A model generated the notes under the pieces. It was not told the origin of the DNA. It worked only from the letters and a program-made list of their open reading frames with translations, and searched no databases. The translations under genes and the position numbers were made by a program. A stretch of DNA of 64,000 nt from Frigidibacter sp. SD6-1 (GTDB lineage: Bacteria; Pseudomonadota; Alphaproteobacteria; Rhodobacterales; Rhodobacteraceae), in the NCBI RefSeq assembly GCF_030143255.1, contig NZ_JARJNR010000001.1, forward strand, positions 496,001-560,000, in the 5' to 3' direction. Below, one piece after another: positions 8,658 to 18,700 of the stretch. The first letter of the stretch is position 1. Each line of letters starts with the position of its first letter.

Positions 8658-8691
8658 GGTAACCTCAAGTCTTATGGTTTCCATAGGTAAC
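8658..8691. promoter_or_regulatory. Candidate HxlR operator
   Basis: In the 122-bp divergent gap there is a perfect palindrome TATGG-TTT-CCATA (8673-8685), flanked by direct repeats GGTAAC at 8658-8663 and 8686-8691. Such a site could repress both directions. Assignment to the neighbouring HxlR protein is an inference from position. Confidence 0.45.
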
Positions 8692-8739
8692 GTATCGAGC
8701 TACCTGACTGGCATCGAAACTCGGAGAACGGAGACCAAG

Positions 8740-9348
8740 ATGAAACTCTACTATTCCCCCGGCGCCTGTTCGATGGCGTCCCATATCGTCCTGCGCGAGC
8801 TGGGCGAAAACTTCGAGCTGGAGCGCGTCGATACCGCGACCAAGAAGACCGAGAAGGGCAGTGACTTCTACGCGGTCAACAGCAAGGGCAAGGTGCCCGC
8901 ACTTGCCGTCGATGGCGAAGTGCTGACCGAAGGCCCCTCCATCCTGCAATTCGTGGCCGACCGTGCGGGCGACCGGCATCTGGCGCCGCAGGCCGGAACG
9001 CTCGACCGGGCGCGGGTGAACGAGCTTCTGAACTTCACCGGCACCGAACTGCATGTGGCCTTCCACCCGCTCTTCAACCCAGCCTCGACTGATGCCGCCA
9101 AGGAGGCAGCGCGCAAGAATGTCGGCACCAAGTTCGACTGGCTGGAGGCGCGGCTTGCCGACGGGCGCCTGTATCTGACCGGCCAGAATTTCACCGTCGC
9201 CGATGCCTATGCCTTCGTCGCCTCCAACTGGGCCAACTTTACCGGCATCGACCTTGGTGCCTGGCCGAAGCTCAAGGCCTTCGTCGAACGCGTCGCGGCG
9301 CGCCCGGCCGCCCAGGCGGCGATGAAGGCCGAAGGGCTGATCGCATGA
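8740..9348 (+). CDS. Glutathione S-transferase (beta-class-like)
   Basis: Conjugates glutathione to electrophiles or acts in peroxide reduction, in the cytoplasm. The product is 202 residues from the ATG at 8740 (MKLYYSPGACSMASHI); an in-frame upstream start at 8674 lies within the operator region and is rejected. The N-terminal thioredoxin-like domain has the PGACS motif, whose Cys/Ser pair near residue 10 is typical of bacterial beta-class enzymes, and GKVPAL with the cis-proline. The C-terminal helical domain follows from about residue 85. It overlaps the next gene by ATGA and starts a set with an NTF2-like protein and a tautomerase, suggesting one detoxification unit under HxlR. Confidence 0.92.
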   Translation: MKLYYSPGACSMASHIVLRELGENFELERVDTATKKTEKGSDFYAVNSKGKVPALAVDGEVLTEGPSILQFVADRAGDRHLAPQAGTLDRARVNELLNFTGTELHVAFHPLFNPASTDAAKEAARKNVGTKFDWLEARLADGRLYLTGQNFTVADAYAFVASNWANFTGIDLGAWPKLKAFVERVAARPAAQAAMKAEGLIA

Positions 9349-9734
9349 GCGCGCATGCGGCGGAATATGGCGCCGTCGCGGCAGTGATCGAAGAGTATTT
9401 CGACGGGCTTTATCACTCTGATACCAAGCGGTTGCGGCGGGTCTTTCATCCTTTGGCGCAGTATGTCTGCGTCACGGACGGCACGCTGCTTTACCGGACG
9501 ATGGAAGAGTATTTCCCGGTGGTCGACGCCCGTCCCGCGCCCTCAGCGCGGGGCGAGGCACGGGCCGATCGCATTCTCTCGATCGAATTCGCCGGGCCGG
9601 GAATGGCCCGCGCGGTCCTGAACTGCGCGATCGGCGACCGGTTCTTCACCGACTGGCTGACCTTCATCAAGCTCGAAGGTCGCTGGCAGGTGATGTCGAA
9701 ACTCTTCCACTATGAACCGAGAGGGGCCGCCTGA
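9345..9734 (+). CDS. NTF2-like (putative lumazine-binding / SnoaL-like) protein
   Basis: The product has 129 residues and overlaps the GST gene by 4 nt. Its pattern, IEEYFDGLYHSDTKRLRRVFHP at the start, then a beta-sheet with FTDWLTFIKLEGRWQVMSKLFHYE at the end, matches the cone-shaped NTF2-like fold, specifically the Lumazine_bd_2 family. Such proteins bind small molecules or isomerise them; none of the usual catalytic residues can be assigned with confidence. Translational coupling to GST and tautomerase suggests a shared substrate. Confidence 0.75.
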   Translation: MSAHAAEYGAVAAVIEEYFDGLYHSDTKRLRRVFHPLAQYVCVTDGTLLYRTMEEYFPVVDARPAPSARGEARADRILSIEFAGPGMARAVLNCAIGDRFFTDWLTFIKLEGRWQVMSKLFHYEPRGAA

Positions 9735-9946
9735 TGCCTTACGTGAACATCAAGATCACCCGCGAGGGGGCGACGGCGGCGCAGAAGTCCGAACTGATCA
9801 GCGGCGTGACCCAGCTTCTGGTCGATGTGCTTGACAAGAACCCGGCCACGACCTTCGTTGTCATCGACGAGGTTGCGCTGGAGGATTGGGGCGTCGGCGG
9901 TCTGCCGGTCGAGGACTATCGTCAAAGCCTTAAGTCCCAGGGCTGA
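9734..9946 (+). CDS. 4-oxalocrotonate tautomerase family protein
   Basis: Small tautomerase-superfamily protein of 70 residues. After Met removal the N-terminal proline (Pro1), the catalytic base of the superfamily, is exposed (MPYVNIKITREG). Family members interconvert keto and enol forms or dehalogenate. The start overlaps the preceding stop in TGATG, so it is coupled to the NTF2-like gene. The substrate is not readable from sequence. Confidence 0.88.
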   Translation: MPYVNIKITREGATAAQKSELISGVTQLLVDVLDKNPATTFVVIDEVALEDWGVGGLPVEDYRQSLKSQG

Positions 9947-10031
9947 CGGTCGGGCCGCGGCGGGTTCCCTCACCCCCATCTCAGCCGCCGCGGCCCACTT
10001 CGATAGCTTCCGCTCAGGACAGGAGAGTCAT

Positions 10032-10475
10032 TTGGAAACAGCGCGTTACACACTTGTCATGCTTCTGGCGGGGATCGGCATTCCCGTTCTGGCGGCGCTC
10101 AATGCGCAGCTTGGCACCCGCGTCGGATCGCCCGCGGCGGCGGCGCTGATCCTGTTCTTCGTCGCGGCGACGGCGGCGGCCGTCATGGCGCTGGTGACGG
10201 GCGGTCTTCCGGCGCTGCCGTCGGCGCGCGGCCAGCCGCCGCATCTTTTCCTCGCGGGGCTGCTTGTCTGTTTCTACGTCCTGTCGATCACCTGGATCGC
10301 GCCGCACTTCGGTGTCGGCAACGCGATCTTCTGCGTGCTTCTGGGGCAGATGATCTCTGCCGCCGCGATCGACCATTTCGGGCTTTTCAACGCAGCGGTC
10401 AGGGCGCTGACGCCGCTCCGCGCCAGTGGAATCGCTGCGATGGCGGCGGGGCTCTTGATGGTGCGGCTGGGGTAG
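10032..10475 (+). CDS. DMT-superfamily membrane protein, YdcZ/DUF606 type
   Basis: The product is 147 residues with about five hydrophobic segments and the repeated small-residue pattern of the DUF606/YdcZ half-size drug/metabolite transporter family (GIGIPVLAALNAQLGTRVGSP near the start). The TTG start at 10032 is chosen because AGGAGAG lies 5 nt upstream and the product then begins just before the first membrane segment. A longer upstream frame overlaps the tautomerase gene and is rejected. It is probably the last gene of the GST set, about 85 bp downstream of the tautomerase, and may export a product of it (inference). Confidence 0.75.
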   Translation: METARYTLVMLLAGIGIPVLAALNAQLGTRVGSPAAAALILFFVAATAAAVMALVTGGLPALPSARGQPPHLFLAGLLVCFYVLSITWIAPHFGVGNAIFCVLLGQMISAAAIDHFGLFNAAVRALTPLRASGIAAMAAGLLMVRLG

Positions 10476-10543
10476 ATGCCCGGGTTCGGGGGCGCCCGCC
10501 GAAGCACTGCTTTTTTGCGTGAATTCCGGGCGTTAACTGTTGA

Positions 10544-11722
<1,179 letters not shown>

Positions 11723-11745
11723 GCTGAGCTGAAGCGAGATGAGGA

Positions 11746-11774
11746 AAGGCCCCGACGAATGTCGGGGCCTTTTT
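11746..11774 (+). terminator. Rho-independent terminator after takP-like gene
   Basis: Arms AGGCCCCGAC and GTCGGGGCCT with a 4-nt loop (GAAT) are followed by TTTT. It is a perfect 10-bp stem 24 nt after the stop codon. The minus strand shows only a short T-run, so it is mainly a plus-strand terminator. Confidence 0.85.
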
Positions 11775-11783
11775 CATGTGCGC

Positions 11784-11861
11784 CTCCTCGTCGCCTTCGG
11801 CGCTCGTCGGTCGCGGCGTCCGCCGGGCACCTCCGACGAGAAGCCGGAGGCGCCCGAGGAG
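11784..11861. repeat. Dispersed intergenic hairpin repeat, copy A
   Basis: This is a long imperfect palindrome: CTCCTCG...CCTTCGGC...CTCGTCG on the left and CGACGAG...GCCGGAGG...CGAGGAG on the right. Over its left arm it shares the 14-bp block TCGTCGCCTTCGGC with copy B at 49757-49820. It lies between convergent takP and dctM. Confidence 0.6.
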
Positions 11862-11869
11862 GTCTCGCG

Positions 11870-13552
11870 TCAGGGATTGACGACCGGTGCGCCAAGCTTC
11901 GGGGCGCCGAGGGTTGGCAAGCCGCCCGTTCCGCCGCCAAGCGGCTGCAGCGTCGGCACGGTGATCTCCACCGTCGAGGGATCGATCACCTTGCCCTTGT
12001 AATGCATGACCATGCCGGGGAAGCCGATGGTGATGCCGATCATCACCACCTGGATCACCACGAAGGGCACGGCCCCCCAATAGATCTGCCCGGTCGAGAC
12101 GCCTGCCAGCTTCTCGCCTGTCACCTTGTCCAGGTAAGAGCCGCGCGGCGCGACCGAGCGCAGATAGAACAGCGCGAAGCCGAAGGGCGGGTGCATGAAG
12201 GATGTCTGCATGTTCACGCCAAGGATCACCCCGAACCAGATCAGATCGATCCCCAGTTTCTCGGCCGCCGGGGCCAGAAGAGGGACGATGATGAAGGCCA
12301 GCTCGAAGAAATCGAGGAAGAAGGCCAAGAGGAACACCATGATCGAGACGATGATCAGGAAGCCGAGCTGCCCGCCGGGCAGGCCGGTCAGCAGATGCTC
12401 GACCCAGAGATGGCCGTCGACGCCGTAGAAGGTCAGCGAGAAAACCCGCGCGCCGACGAGGATGAACATCACGAAGGCCGAAAGCCGCGTGGTCGCGGTC
12501 AGCGCCTGCTGCACGACGTTCATCGTCAGCCGCCGTTTCATCGCCGCCAGTCCCAGCGCGCCGACCGCGCCCATGGCGCCACCCTCGGTCGGCGTGGCGA
12601 TGCCGAGGAAAATCGTGCCGAGGACGAGGAAGATGAGCGCGAGCGGCGGGATCAGCACCATGATCACCTGTGCGGCGAGCCGGGACAGGAGGCCGATGTT
12701 GAGTGACCGGTCGAGGACAGCGAAAAGATAGACCGCGCCGATGCCGGCACAGGTGCCGAGGATGCCGGCGTTAGAACCGTGGCCCGGCCTCAGATAGCCG
12801 GTCGCGAGATAGGCGACCGCGACGCCCGCCGCGAGCGCCAGGACTAGAGAGGCGACGCCCGACCCGAGCGTGCGCGCCTCTTTCGGCAGCGCCGGCACCC
12901 AGGCGGGCCGGAAGACCGAGACGAGAAAGACATAGCCCATGTAAAGCCCGGTCAGCACCAGGCCCGGCACCAGCGCGCCCTTGTACATATCCCCGACCGA
13001 ACGGCCGAGCTGGTCGGCCAGAACGATGAGGACAAGCGAGGGCGGAATGATCTGCGCGAGCGTACCCGAGGCCGCGATCACCCCAGTCGCCACCCGCCGG
13101 TCATAGCCATAGCGCAGCATGATCGGCAGCGAGATGAGGCCCATGGCGATGACCGAGGCCGCGACGACGCCGGTCGTGGCGGCCAGAAGCGCGCCCACCA
13201 CGATCACCGCATAGGCGAGGCCTCCGCGGATCGGACCGAAAAGCTGGCCCACGGTGTCCAAGAGGTCCTCTGCCATGCCGGACCGTTCCAGCACGATCCC
13301 CATGAAGGTGAAGAAGGGGATGGCCAGAAGCGTGTCGTTCGACATCACCCCCCATAGTCGCTGGGGCATGGTGAAAAGGAGCGGCCAGTCGAGATGGATC
13401 GAGTCGGAGAAGGGCGCGAGCCAGACGCCGATGGCGAAGAACACCAGCCCGTTGGCGGCAAGCGAGAAGGCGACCGGATAGCCAAGCAGCAGAAAGACCA
13501 CCAGCGAGGCGAACATGATCGGCGCCATATTGTGGGCGATAAGCTCGATCAT
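11870..13552 (-). CDS. dctM: TRAP transporter large permease subunit
   Basis: DctM-family sodium-driven membrane component of 560 residues, with many transmembrane segments (for example IMFASLVVFLLLGYPVAFSLA and LDFFELAFIIVPLLAPAAEKLG). It is longer than the common 420-440 residues; the extra length includes a hydrophobic insertion around residues 225-330 and a Pro/Gly-rich tail, as in the large DctM subtype that pairs with TakP-like receptors. It starts 4 nt inside the end of dctQ, so it is translationally coupled, and it converges on the takP-like gene, with which it probably functions. Confidence 0.92.
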   Translation of the reverse strand: MIELIAHNMAPIMFASLVVFLLLGYPVAFSLAANGLVFFAIGVWLAPFSDSIHLDWPLLFTMPQRLWGVMSNDTLLAIPFFTFMGIVLERSGMAEDLLDTVGQLFGPIRGGLAYAVIVVGALLAATTGVVAASVIAMGLISLPIMLRYGYDRRVATGVIAASGTLAQIIPPSLVLIVLADQLGRSVGDMYKGALVPGLVLTGLYMGYVFLVSVFRPAWVPALPKEARTLGSGVASLVLALAAGVAVAYLATGYLRPGHGSNAGILGTCAGIGAVYLFAVLDRSLNIGLLSRLAAQVIMVLIPPLALIFLVLGTIFLGIATPTEGGAMGAVGALGLAAMKRRLTMNVVQQALTATTRLSAFVMFILVGARVFSLTFYGVDGHLWVEHLLTGLPGGQLGFLIIVSIMVFLLAFFLDFFELAFIIVPLLAPAAEKLGIDLIWFGVILGVNMQTSFMHPPFGFALFYLRSVAPRGSYLDKVTGEKLAGVSTGQIYWGAVPFVVIQVVMIGITIGFPGMVMHYKGKVIDPSTVEITVPTLQPLGGGTGGLPTLGAPKLGAPVVNP

Positions 13553-14145
13553 TTCGCATCTTCTCCCTTGGTCTGCTGTGCGAGTGCGGCACCTTCCAGT
13601 TCCGCCGCCTCATGGGCAGAGACGAACGGGTGGGGGTCATCGATCAGGCCGCGCATGACAGCGATCTTCTTGATGATTTCGGAAATGGCCTGTGCGACCA
13701 GAAGGATGAACCCCAAGGCGAGGAAGGCACGGGCGGGCCAGATGATCAGTCCGCCGGCGTTCGTCGAAATCTGGCCGATCCGCCAGGCCTGAAGCGTGTA
13801 GGGGACCAGCATCCAGCTCATCAGGGCAACGAAGGGCAGAAGGAAGAAGACATGGCCTATGAGGTCGATCCAGTGCTGGGTCCGGCGGGTGCGGGTGCCG
13901 TAGAAGATGTCGATGCGGATATGTTCGTTCTGCATCAACGTATAGGCCGAAGCGAGCATGAAGGCGGCGCCGAAGAGATACCATTGCGCCTCGAGCCAGG
14001 CGTTCGACGACATGTTGAAGAGCTTCCGGATGATGGCATTCACCGCGCTGATCATGATCGCGGCAAAGATCAGCCATGATACCCAGCGGCCGATGAAGCC
14101 GTTGATCCCGTCGATCAGCCTCGACAGGCCAAGCAATATCCCCAT
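13549..14145 (-). CDS. dctQ: TRAP transporter small permease subunit
   Basis: Four-helix membrane subunit of 198 residues that pairs with DctM. Hydrophobic segments occur near residues 20-42, 55-75, 95-115 and 135-158. The motif NAIIRKLFNMSSNAWLEAQW followed by LMQNEHIRIDIFYG is typical of DctQ. The start at 14145 follows GGGAGGA. dctM overlaps its end. A possible operator lies upstream at 14188-14206. Confidence 0.9.
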   Translation of the reverse strand: MGILLGLSRLIDGINGFIGRWVSWLIFAAIMISAVNAIIRKLFNMSSNAWLEAQWYLFGAAFMLASAYTLMQNEHIRIDIFYGTRTRRTQHWIDLIGHVFFLLPFVALMSWMLVPYTLQAWRIGQISTNAGGLIIWPARAFLALGFILLVAQAISEIIKKIAVMRGLIDDPHPFVSAHEAAELEGAALAQQTKGEDAK

Positions 14146-14187
14146 TCATTCCTCCCGCGCGGCGTTGACGCCGTCATTCTCGAAAAT

Positions 14188-14206
14188 TGGTATAGCTACC
14201 TTACCA
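14188..14206. promoter_or_regulatory. Inverted repeat upstream of dctQM (possible GntR-type operator)
   Basis: TGGTATAGCTACCTTACCA has TGGTA/TACCA arms in the form used by FadR-like GntR regulators (TGGT...ACCA). It lies about 45 bp upstream of dctQ in an AT-richer patch. No regulator gene is adjacent, so the assignment is tentative. Confidence 0.35.
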
Positions 14207-14380
14207 GTCTGGCAAGATTGACGTGGCCGCCGATCCTGCTGTTTGCCATCTGGGCGCAGCTTACCCGGTGCGGACGAAGGGCGCATCGGAAATCAGGCGC
14301 TCCGATCCATGGACCCTCGCTGCGGGCGCTCTCTGCCGCCTTTGTCTACGCCGGTATACAATCAGCGGCGGGTTCGGAAA

Positions 14381-14773
14381 TCAACCCTGTGGATAGCGTT
14401 CGATCAGGTCCCAGCGGTTACCGAACGGATCCCTCCACACCGCGACGATGCCATAGGGTTCGTGCCGGGGTGCTTCCTCGAATGTGACGCCGGCGGCCAG
14501 CATCGCCGCATGGTCGCGGGCGAAGTCGTCGGTTTCGAGGAACAGGAAGACCCGTCCTCCGGTCTGGTTGCCGATGGCAGATGTCTGCGCCTGGCCCACG
14601 GCCTTCCCCAGCAGCAGCGCTGCGCCGCCTTCCGGCGCGACGGTGACCCAGCGCTTGTCCGGGCCTTGCCGGATATCCTCGATCAGCCGGAAACCGAGCC
14701 GCCCCACGTAAAACTCGATCGCTTGATCATAGTCAGGCACGACAAGCGCGACGGTAGAAAGCGTACGATACAT
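14381..14773 (-). CDS. VOC-superfamily (glyoxalase / bleomycin-resistance-like) protein
   Basis: The product is 130 residues, one paired beta-alpha-beta-beta-beta unit of the vicinal-oxygen-chelate fold. The N-terminal half begins TLSTVALVVPDYDQAIEFYVGRLGF and the second half ends VAVWRDPFGNRWDLIERYP, both standard for the family. Members bind metals and act as glyoxalases, dioxygenases or drug-binding proteins; the expected first metal ligand (His or Gln early in strand 1) is not obvious, so the activity is open. It lies 9 bp downstream of bpt on the same strand and is probably co-transcribed. Confidence 0.82.
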   Translation of the reverse strand: MYRTLSTVALVVPDYDQAIEFYVGRLGFRLIEDIRQGPDKRWVTVAPEGGAALLLGKAVGQAQTSAIGNQTGGRVFLFLETDDFARDHAAMLAAGVTFEEAPRHEPYGIVAVWRDPFGNRWDLIERYPQG

Positions 14774-14782
14774 CGCTGGCGG

Positions 14783-15616
14783 TCAGCGCACGGGGCGCGC
14801 TTCGGGCAGCGTGATCCGCGCCACCTGCTCGGCGATCGGGTCGACCGAGAGGGGATGGGTCTCGCCCGTATGATCGGCCGGGTCGCCGATCGGCTGCCAG
14901 CGGCCGGACTTGTAAATCTCGACCGCGGTGAAATTGGCCTTGTAACCCATCTTGCGGCTGCCGGGCACCCAATAGCCGAGATAGACATAGGGCAGACCCG
15001 CCGCGCGGGCGATCTCGACATGGTCAAGGATGATGTAGGTGCCAAGGCTGTCGCCTACCTTGTCGGGGTCGTAGAAGCTGTAGACCATGCTCACCCCGTC
15101 ATCGAGCACGTCGGTGAGGCAGACGGCGGTCAGCGCGCGGCGCCCGTCGAGTTCCGAAGGGGGCGCGACATATTCGATGACGCGGCTCTTGACCGGCGTC
15201 TCCTCGATCATCGCGGCGAATTCGAAGATGTCCATGTCGGCCATGCCGCCGTCGGAATGGCGGCTGTCGAGATAGCGACGGAAGAGCGCATACTGATCCT
15301 CGGTCGCCCAGGGGCTGGTCGCCTCGCGCCTCAGGTAGCTGTTCCGGCGGATCGTGCGGCGCTGGCTGCGGGAGGGTTCGAAATCGGCCACCCGGATGCG
15401 GGCCGAAAGGCAAGCCGTACAATCGGCGCAGGACGGGCGATAGAGCACGTTCTGCGACCGCCGGAAGCCCTGTTTCGACAGGGCGTCGTTCAGCCGCACC
15501 GCATTGTCGCCCGGCAGCGCGGTGAACAGCTTTCTTTCATACCTGCCGTCGAGATACGGGCAGGGCTGCGGAGCCGTCACATAGAACTGGGGCGCGATGG
15601 GCAGCGTATGGCGCAT
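14783..15616 (-). CDS. bpt: Aspartate/glutamate leucyltransferase (N-end rule)
   Basis: Transfers leucine from leucyl-tRNA to proteins with N-terminal Asp or Glu, marking them for ClpS/ClpAP degradation. The product has 277 residues, close to the bacterial family length of 240-280. It shows the ATE N-terminal domain with the cysteine pattern CPYLDGR then [16 protein letters not shown], and the ATE C-terminal domain with [26 protein letters not shown]. Bpt and arginyl-specific ATE share this fold; Bpt is the normal prokaryotic form. The VOC gene follows. Confidence 0.93.
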   Translation of the reverse strand: MRHTLPIAPQFYVTAPQPCPYLDGRYERKLFTALPGDNAVRLNDALSKQGFRRSQNVLYRPSCADCTACLSARIRVADFEPSRSQRRTIRRNSYLRREATSPWATEDQYALFRRYLDSRHSDGGMADMDIFEFAAMIEETPVKSRVIEYVAPPSELDGRRALTAVCLTDVLDDGVSMVYSFYDPDKVGDSLGTYIILDHVEIARAAGLPYVYLGYWVPGSRKMGYKANFTAVEIYKSGRWQPIGDPADHTGETHPLSVDPIAEQVARITLPEARPVR

Positions 15617-15750
15617 GGACCTGCAGGACTTTACCTGCCCGTCACGTTAGCAAGGCCCGGACCGTCCGCCAAGAGTGCTGTTGCAGCGGTCCGGGCGGCA
15701 GCGATTCACGACGGGAAGGCCCGGTATTGGATGAGGCCCGGAAACGGTAC

Positions 15751-15771
15751 GGCGGGCACAAAAGGCCCGCC
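15751..15771 (-). terminator. Possible hairpin at the 3' end of the RND operon
   Basis: GGCGGGC and GCCCGCC arms (7 bp) surround a 7-nt loop, six bases past the RND permease stop codon. There is no T-run after it on the minus strand, so it may be a 3'-end stabilising hairpin rather than an intrinsic terminator. Confidence 0.35.
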
Positions 15772-15777
15772 GCCGGT

Positions 15778-18700
15778 TCATTCCGCGACCTGCGGGAACT
15801 GGGCCTTGCCACCGCCCAGCCGGTCCTCCAGCGCCTTAAGCCGCTCGCCGATGGACGCAAGCTCGGCCTTGCCTGCATCGACGGCCTCGGCGAGTTCGAT
15901 CGGGTCGGGCGCCTCGGGCTCTTCTTCCTTCGGACCGATGAAGAACGACGCGCCCTTCGCCAGCCAGTGCTGAAGGTCGTCCATGATAAGGTAGAAGGAC
16001 GGCACAACGACTAGCGACAGCACTGTCGAGACGATGATGCCGCCCATCACCGCGATGGCCATCGGCGCGCGGAAAGCGCCGCCTTCGCCCACGCCAAGCG
16101 CCGAGGGCAGCATGCCCGCCGACATGGCGATCGAGGTCATGACGATGGGCCGCGCCCGCTTGTGGCCCGCCTCGATCAGCGAATCCAACCGGTCCATGCC
16201 CTGACGCCGCATCTCGATGGCGAAATCGATCAGAAGGATGGCGTTCTTCGCGACGATCCCCATCAGCATCAGCATGCCGATCATCACCGGCATCGACAGG
16301 GCATTGCCGGTGACCAAGAGAGCGGTGGCCACGCCGAGGATCGACAGGAACAGCGAAAAGACGATGGTGACCGGCTGCAGCGCGCTCTTGAAGAGAAGGA
16401 TCAGGACCGACGCCATGAGCATCAGGCCCATGATCATCGCATTGACGAAGCTCTTGTTCAGTTCGGCCTGAATCTCGGCATCGCCGGATTCGGTCAGCTT
16501 GACCGACGCAGGCAGGCTAACCGATCTGGTGATCTCCTCGAACCGGGCCTTGCCGGTGTCGAGCGCCACGCCGATGGGCAGGCTCGCGCCGATCGTGACC
16601 TTGCGCTCGCGATCAAGGCGGTCGATCGTGCCGGGGCCGACGCCCACGCGCACGTCGGCGACCGCCGAAAGCGGCACGCTCGCGCCCGTCGCCGTGGTCA
16701 GGCGCAGGGCGGCGATGCGGTTCACGTCCTTCTGCACTTCATCCGTCAGCTGGACGCGCACGGGAATGAGCCGGTTGTCCATCGAGACCTTGGCCAAGGC
16801 CTGATCGACATCGCCGATGGTCGCGACGCGCAGCATCTCGGCGATCTGCGCCGTCGAAATGCCAAGGCGCGCGGCTTCTTCCAGTCGCGGCGTAACTTGC
16901 AGTTCCGGCCGGGGCAGGGCGCCTTCGTAGGACACGCCCGCAAGAAGCGGATCGCCCCTGAGCGCCGCCTCGAGCTTGTTTGCGGCAAGGGCGAGGTCTT
17001 CGCTGTTGGGCGAGCGGATCGAGAAGGAAATGTCGCGCTCAAGCCGGTCGTTCAGCTTGGTGATCCGCACGTCGGGCACCGAGGCGAGCCGCGCGAAGAC
17101 CTCCTCCTCGATGGCGTTCTGGGGCCGGACCCGGCCTTCGGGCGCGACGGCGGGAAGGATCGCGCCGACAACCGGAATGGATTCGACCATTTGCGACAGC
17201 TTGAAGAGCAGCGTCTGGTCCAGATGCTCAAGCTCGACAGTGATCGCGGCGCGGCGCAGGTCAAGATCGCCCTTGGGCGAGGCGCCGTTCAGGACGAAGA
17301 TACCCTCCACCCCTTCGACATCCTTGATCAATTCGCGCATGGCTTCGGTCTTGCGGTCGGTATCGTCAAGCGACGAGCCCGTCGGCAATTCGACCGAGAT
17401 CATGAATCGCGACACATCCTCGGGCGGCAGGAAACTGCCGGGCACGCGCAGGAGAAGGACGATCGACAGGGCGAAGATGACGAGCGCACCGAGCAGAGTG
17501 AGGTAATAATTGCCGAAGTTGAAGCGTGTGCGCGGAATGCGCCAGCTGTTCAGCGTGTGATGCACGACCCAGAGATAGCCGCGCATCACCGGCCCGTCTT
17601 TCTCATGCTCCAGATCTGCGTCCTTGGCACTCATCAGATAGGCGGCCATCATCGGCGTGATGAGGCGGGCGACCAGCAAGGAGAAAAGCACCGCGACCGC
17701 GACCGTCAGACCGAACTGGCGGAAATATTGCCCCGGGATGCCCGGCATGAACGACACGGGTACGAAGACCGCGACGATGGTCATCGTTGTGGCAATCACC
17801 GCAAGGCCAATCTCGTCCGCCGCCTCGATGGCCGCGCGGTAGGGGGTTTTCCCCATGCGGATGTGACGGGCGATATTCTCGATCTCGACAATCGCGTCAT
17901 CGACGAGGATGCCGGTGGCAAGCGTCAGCGCGAGGAAGCTCACGAGATTGAGCGAGAAGCCCAGAAGGTCCATCACGTAGAAAGTGGGGATCGCCGACAG
18001 CGGCAGGGCGACCGCCGAGATAAGCGTGGCGCGCCAGTTCTTGAGGAAAAGAAGCACCACGATGACGGCGAGAAGCGCGCCCTCCAGCAACGTGTGCAGC
18101 GCGGATTCGTAATTGCCATAGGTATAGAAGACCGCGTCGTCGACCTTGCTGATGGCGATCTCGGGATGATCCTTGCGCAACTGGTCGATCACGCCGTTCA
18201 CGGTCTGATCGACGGTCACCTCGCTCGCCCCCTTGGCGCGGAAGATCGCGAAGGTGACGACCGGCTCGCCGTTGAAGCGCGCGAAGGAGCGCAGTTCCTG
18301 ATAGGTGTCGGTGATCTGGCCGAGGTCGCCCAGCCGCACATGGCGGCCCGAGGGCAGGGCGATGGTGGTCTCGGCCAGGCTTTCGGCCGACTGCGCATCC
18401 CCGAGCGTGCGGATCGCCTGCTCACCGTCGCCGAGCTTGGAACGGCCCGATCCGATATTGGCGTTTGTCGCGCGCAGTTGCGCGTTCACCGCATTGGCGG
18501 TGATCCCGTAGCTGTCTAGCTTCAGCGGATCGAGCTTGATCTGGATTTCCCGGTCTGCGCCGCCATAGCGGTCGACCCGGCCGATGCCGGATTTCGCGCG
18601 CAGCGCGCGGGTAACGGTGTCGTCGACGTACCAGGATAGTTCCTCGACCGTCATGCCGGGCGAAGACACGGCAAAGCTGAGGATCGCATTACCCTCGACA

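Noticed and set aside
16162-18519. 785-codon plus-strand frame opposite the RND permease
   Set aside because: Shadow frame of a real 1,105-residue permease with intact motifs.
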